This document shows positions 60,693 to 64,000 of a stretch of 64,000 bases of DNA, in pieces. Source of the DNA: Coriobacteriia bacterium. Its GTDB lineage: Bacteria; Actinomycetota; Coriobacteriia; Coriobacteriales; Eggerthellaceae. Below the pieces are notes generated by a model. That model was given only the letters and a program-made list of their open reading frames with translations, did no database searches and was not told where the DNA came from. Each line of letters begins with the position of its first letter. The first letter of the stretch is position 1. Made by a program: the position numbers and the translations under genes. Where the stretch lies: contig JAUMVJ010000005.1 in assembly GCA_030530215.1 (NCBI GenBank), positions 1 to 64,000 of the forward strand, read 5' to 3'.

Positions 60693-60807
60693 GATTCCTC
60701 TTTAAGGGATTGCGGGTGTTTTGCCTGGGGGGGGTGGCTGCTAGCTGATTTGCTTGGGGTCGGCCGTTAACAGATATGCTGCAGCCGAAAGAAAGCAGCT
60801 AAAGCAG

Positions 60808-60838
60808 CGACGCCCACCGTGTTGTGCGATGGGCGTCG
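60808..60838 (-). terminator. Hairpin between the small partner gene and the P-type ATPase
   Basis: CGACGCCCA pairs with TGGGCGTCG around 13 bases. The minus-strand tail (CTGCTTTAGC) has only a short T-run, so it may attenuate rather than stop transcription into the pump gene. Confidence 0.5.
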
Positions 60839-60864
60839 GGAATACCTATGAATAAGGCGCGTGT

Positions 60865-61110
60865 TTAGGCTTCGATTGCCTTTTCGTCGGCTTCCTCTTC
60901 GACCTCGACCTTTTTCTCGTAGCCGGCCTCGGCCATCATGTCGTCGAACTCAGCCTTGGCCTCGTCGATGACGGTCTCGACTTCTTCTTTTGCCTTAAGG
61001 CCGCAAGCGATGGTTTTCACGTAACCCTTGCGAGCGGTTTTGGAAGTGGCGGCCTTGATGCCTGCGGTACCGAGGAGGAAACCTGCGCCAACGAGCAATC
61101 CGGGATGCAT
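60865..61110 (-). CDS. DUF6110-like small protein upstream of the P-type ATPase
   Basis: An 81-residue protein with a short N-terminal hydrophobic segment (MHPGLLVGAGFLLGTAGIKA) and a long charged helix ending in many Glu. The assignment to the DUF6110/DUF1490-like group rests on this layout and on its position directly before a P1B ATPase; it is tentative. It may be a metal-handling partner. The ATG at 61110 has AAAGAGGTTC upstream; the longer frame from 61269 is unlikely. Confidence 0.65.
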   Translation of the reverse strand: MHPGLLVGAGFLLGTAGIKAATSKTARKGYVKTIACGLKAKEEVETVIDEAKAEFDDMMAEAGYEKKVEVEEEADEKAIEA

Positions 61111-61823
61111 AATGAACCTCTTTCTTTTTTGAGGGATGGTCTTTTGCTGAGCATTGCAGCTTGCGGCTAAGCCTTGCGGCTGCAGCTGACGTGTGCAACG
61201 CCGTGATTCGAGTATACGTTCTTTTCCGCGGACTGCGCTAAAGAATCTTTGCGCTGATGAACGGCACATATGCGCAATTGCTCAGGTGTTGTTAGGGCGG
61301 GTTGACTCGCCTGTTCAACCTTTGAGTTAACCAGGGCTTTCCGGGGTGTTTCGCGGGGTTAACGCATGAAGAAGATATGGATGTTGCCTAAGGTTTATCG
61401 CAATGTTGCCCAAGGCTTACCGCGAATCAGGAGCGTGAGCTGCTGCTATGCTCCGTTTTTGTTAGTGCGCTGTTGAAGTTGGCGACGTTATTTGCCTTGT
61501 GGTGCTTTTCGCATTGCCATGCATCTACATGAATTCCGACACTGTTTAACAAATGTCGAATTAGCCATCGGCAAACTGACGAAATTGCCTACCAGGAATT
61601 AGATGAACGCCCGATATCGCATATTTTGAAATCTGCAATGCTTTCGTACTTTTTAGTAAGGCATTATCAAGCGTTTTCGCAGGTAGTTACTGCTTATTGT
61701 AGATGCTTGCAAGCTATTCGATTTTTGTCGGCAAAATTTCCGTTTTGGTGTTCTTTCGCTTCCCGGGTTTGCCGCGCACGTTTTCGAGGATGGTGCTTGA
61801 TTGTTCCTGGAGGAAGGGCGCCC
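61111..61823. other. Long divergent gene-free region
   Basis: Over 700 bases between the divergent small partner gene and the TetR gene, with no supported gene. It has an imperfect 22-base tandem repeat at 61381-61424 (ATGTTGCCTAAGG… / ATGTTGCCCAAGG…). An inverted repeat, TTCCGACA-N12-TGTCGAA, lies at 61534-61560 and is a plausible TetR-type operator. The part from 61560 on is AT-rich and likely holds the promoter. Confidence 0.5.
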
Positions 61824-62438
61824 ATGGCTCGCATTGCGTACGGTCGAACAGATATTCAAGCTCGGCAGCGCTTGATTGACGAGCTTTGGTGCCTGCTTGA
61901 AGTGGAGCCCTTCAGGAAGGTGACCATTTCCCAGCTGGCCGAGCGAGCACAGTGCAACCGAGCCACTTTCTATTATCACTACGAGGATTCGGGCGATCTT
62001 TTGCAAAAGGCACTCGAGCAGGAGCTGGTGTTTTCGGCTGGGGCTATCTCGGCTTTGTCTGATTTGGCCTCAGAAGGTGGGACTCTCTGTTGGAACATAG
62101 CCGACCATCCGCGTCTTGTTCTTGCTTTCAAGCAAGTTGACCGAGCGATTCTTTCGGAGAAGCTTCAGAACTTTCTTATTAGATTGTGGACGCTCGTGCT
62201 TTGCCGCGAAGGGGAGGAAATCAAGCCCGATGCCGTCGTCGTTATCTCCTTTTTGGTTGAAGGGATGTTGGGCGCTCATTCCCGTGCGCAGGCTATCGGG
62301 GCGCAGGATGGCTGTAAGCTCGTCCTTGATTTGGTGTCGCAGGGCGTTCGCGAGATAGGCGAGATGCATGGTGCCACCGGCGCGGAGCTTTCAGCTCGTT
62401 TGCGCATGGCCGAGCGCGTCTGGTCGTCGCTCGATTAG
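61824..62438 (+). CDS. TetR family transcriptional regulator
   Basis: A 204-residue regulator with an N-terminal helix-turn-helix (~25-50: VTISQLAERAQCNRATFYYH) and a helical ligand-binding domain. The ATG at 61824 has GGAGGAAGGG upstream; the longer frame from 61626 would add 66 residues from the promoter region. Ligand unknown. Possible targets are itself, the divergent metal-pump operon, or the EcfT gene downstream. Confidence 0.85.
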   Translation: MARIAYGRTDIQARQRLIDELWCLLEVEPFRKVTISQLAERAQCNRATFYYHYEDSGDLLQKALEQELVFSAGAISALSDLASEGGTLCWNIADHPRLVLAFKQVDRAILSEKLQNFLIRLWTLVLCREGEEIKPDAVVVISFLVEGMLGAHSRAQAIGAQDGCKLVLDLVSQGVREIGEMHGATGAELSARLRMAERVWSSLD

Positions 62439-62582
62439 GGACTGCGCCTATACAGATCGGGCGCCGCAGGCTGATTGGGCTGGCTAAGTTCGGCTTGCCT
62501 GGCTAGCTGTTGGCATGTTCAGCCTTAATCGGATTTCACCATCGCCGGAGCCCAGGGCGCTGCAGCCGCTATACTTGAGCGC

Positions 62583-63422
62583 ATGTCCGCCGTCCTCGAC
62601 ATCTTCATTCCCGGCACGGGTCCGCTATATCGCCTGGATGCCCGGGTAAAGCTCGTTTTGCTCGCCGTCTTTTCGGTGGCGGTGTTTTTTATCGAATCGT
62701 GGCGCGGCCTGGGTATAGCGTTTCTTCTGCTGCTTGCGGCCGCCATGGCGGGACGGCTGCCGTGCAGACGCTTGCTTCTTACAGCTGCGCCCGTTTGCGC
62801 GATTCTGTTATTCATCGTGGCCTGCAACAGCGTGATAAACGTGGAAAACGGTTCTGCCCTAGCAAGCTATACGGGGGTTTCCGCCGGCTTTGCCGAGGGG
62901 CTCCCTCCAATTGCGATTGCGGGCAGCATTGCTTTCAGCCCCCAGGGGTGCATGCATGGGCTGTTCTACGCGTGTCGTATCGTGCTGATCGTGTGGGCGA
63001 GCTTCGTGCTCGTTTTCTCGACCCCGGCAACTAAGATCACCGACGCTCTGCGCTCTCTTTTGTCGCCTTTGCGCTGGCTGCATTTTCCCGTGAAGGATGC
63101 GGCCATGGTTTGCGCTCTGGTTTTGCGTTTTATTCCTTTGGCTTATGCGTCGTATCTTGGTTTGCGGCGCGCCCAGCTGAGCCGCGGCGCCACTTACGAC
63201 CAGGGCGGGCTGTTAAAGCGCGTGCTGGCTCACGCCTCCTTGTTCATTCCCTTGATCGTTTCGCTGTTTCGCCAGGCCAACCGTCTGGCCGACGCGATGG
63301 ACGCTCGCTGTTACGGCTCAGATAGGCAGTCGCATCTGAATTCCGGCAAACTTCGTCCTGCCGATGTTGCGGTGCTGCTGCTTGGGGTGCTGGCCCTCTT
63401 CTTCCTTGCGTTCTTTCTTTAA
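62583..63422 (+). CDS. ECF transporter transmembrane component (EcfT), orphan
   Basis: A 279-residue membrane protein with about six helices. It starts with GPLYRLDARVKLVLL and has the coupling motif LRRAQLSRGATYD (~198). No S or A component is next to it in the window; upstream is a TetR gene and downstream is enolase. The ribosome site is poor (TTGAGCGC), so the start is uncertain. It may work with ATPases encoded elsewhere. Confidence 0.8.
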   Translation: MSAVLDIFIPGTGPLYRLDARVKLVLLAVFSVAVFFIESWRGLGIAFLLLLAAAMAGRLPCRRLLLTAAPVCAILLFIVACNSVINVENGSALASYTGVSAGFAEGLPPIAIAGSIAFSPQGCMHGLFYACRIVLIVWASFVLVFSTPATKITDALRSLLSPLRWLHFPVKDAAMVCALVLRFIPLAYASYLGLRRAQLSRGATYDQGGLLKRVLAHASLFIPLIVSLFRQANRLADAMDARCYGSDRQSHLNSGKLRPADVAVLLLGVLALFFLAFFL

Positions 63423-63425
63423 TAA

Positions 63426-64000
<575 letters not shown>

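Overview
The window looks like a chromosome segment of an anaerobic actinobacterium of the class Coriobacteriia, most likely an Eggerthellaceae-type gut bacterium. This is inferred from mid-to-high GC, the gene order infA-rpmJ-rpsM-rpsK-rpsD-rpoA-rplQ, a family III CoA-transferase of the aryl-lactate type, flavin-based electron-transfer genes, and several secreted proteins with Ig-like or lysine-rich modules. No rRNA, CRISPR array, insertion sequence or prophage was seen. One tRNA gene is present (Lys, anticodon TTT, minus strand).

Layout. 1-5300: cell-envelope genes (a GT2-TagF-like glycosyl/glycerophosphotransferase and a secreted CE4 deacetylase) and two small membrane proteins. 5300-21500: an accessory catabolic region with an MFS acid transporter, two VOC proteins, a Gfo/Idh/MocA oxidoreductase, three LysR regulators, three shikimate/quinate dehydrogenase (SDH) paralogues, an AAA/DUF4143 ATPase behind paired palindromes, an EamA transporter and a CoA-transferase. 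21500-29500: an alarmone synthetase, a Fic protein, a TrpR-like regulator coupled to a membrane deacetylase, an M18 aminopeptidase and IMP dehydrogenase. 29500-42700: leuS, a SanA-like protein, a phosphoesterase, tRNA-Lys, a secreted lysozyme-like protein, a MacAB-like exporter with a broken permease, and the ribosomal/rpoA operon. 43000-56500: two large secreted proteins and a flavinylation/electron-transfer cluster (ECF T, fused S-A, NusG-II, ApbE, polyferredoxin, FMN-binding proteins), followed by a MarR-type regulator. 56600-64000: small membrane proteins, an XRE regulator, a P-type ATPase with its small partner, a TetR regulator, an orphan EcfT and the start of enolase.

Two systems stand out. 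(1) The catabolic region reads as uptake and oxidation of an alicyclic acid such as quinate or shikimate. Its MFS gene and both intact SDH genes carry the palindrome GAAC-NN-GTTC at nearly fixed distance (centre 116.5 bp before both SDH starts, 129.5 bp before the MFS start). A degenerate third SDH lacks a start codon but continues the reading of the upstream LysR gene if one base is restored, which suggests a broken LysR-SDH fusion. (2) The flavin electron-transfer cluster and the two secreted proteins beside it share a TTA(A/G)C-N4-(G/T/C)(T/C)TAA palindrome at four intergenic positions, which points to one regulon, possibly run by the MarR protein at 55805.

Broken or unusual reading frames are frequent: a G8 tract in a LysR gene, the LysR/SDH frameshift, an in-frame amber codon in a MacB permease, and a Tat-like small protein split at a T4 run. 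Whether these are real mutations, switches or sequencing errors cannot be told from the sequence alone.
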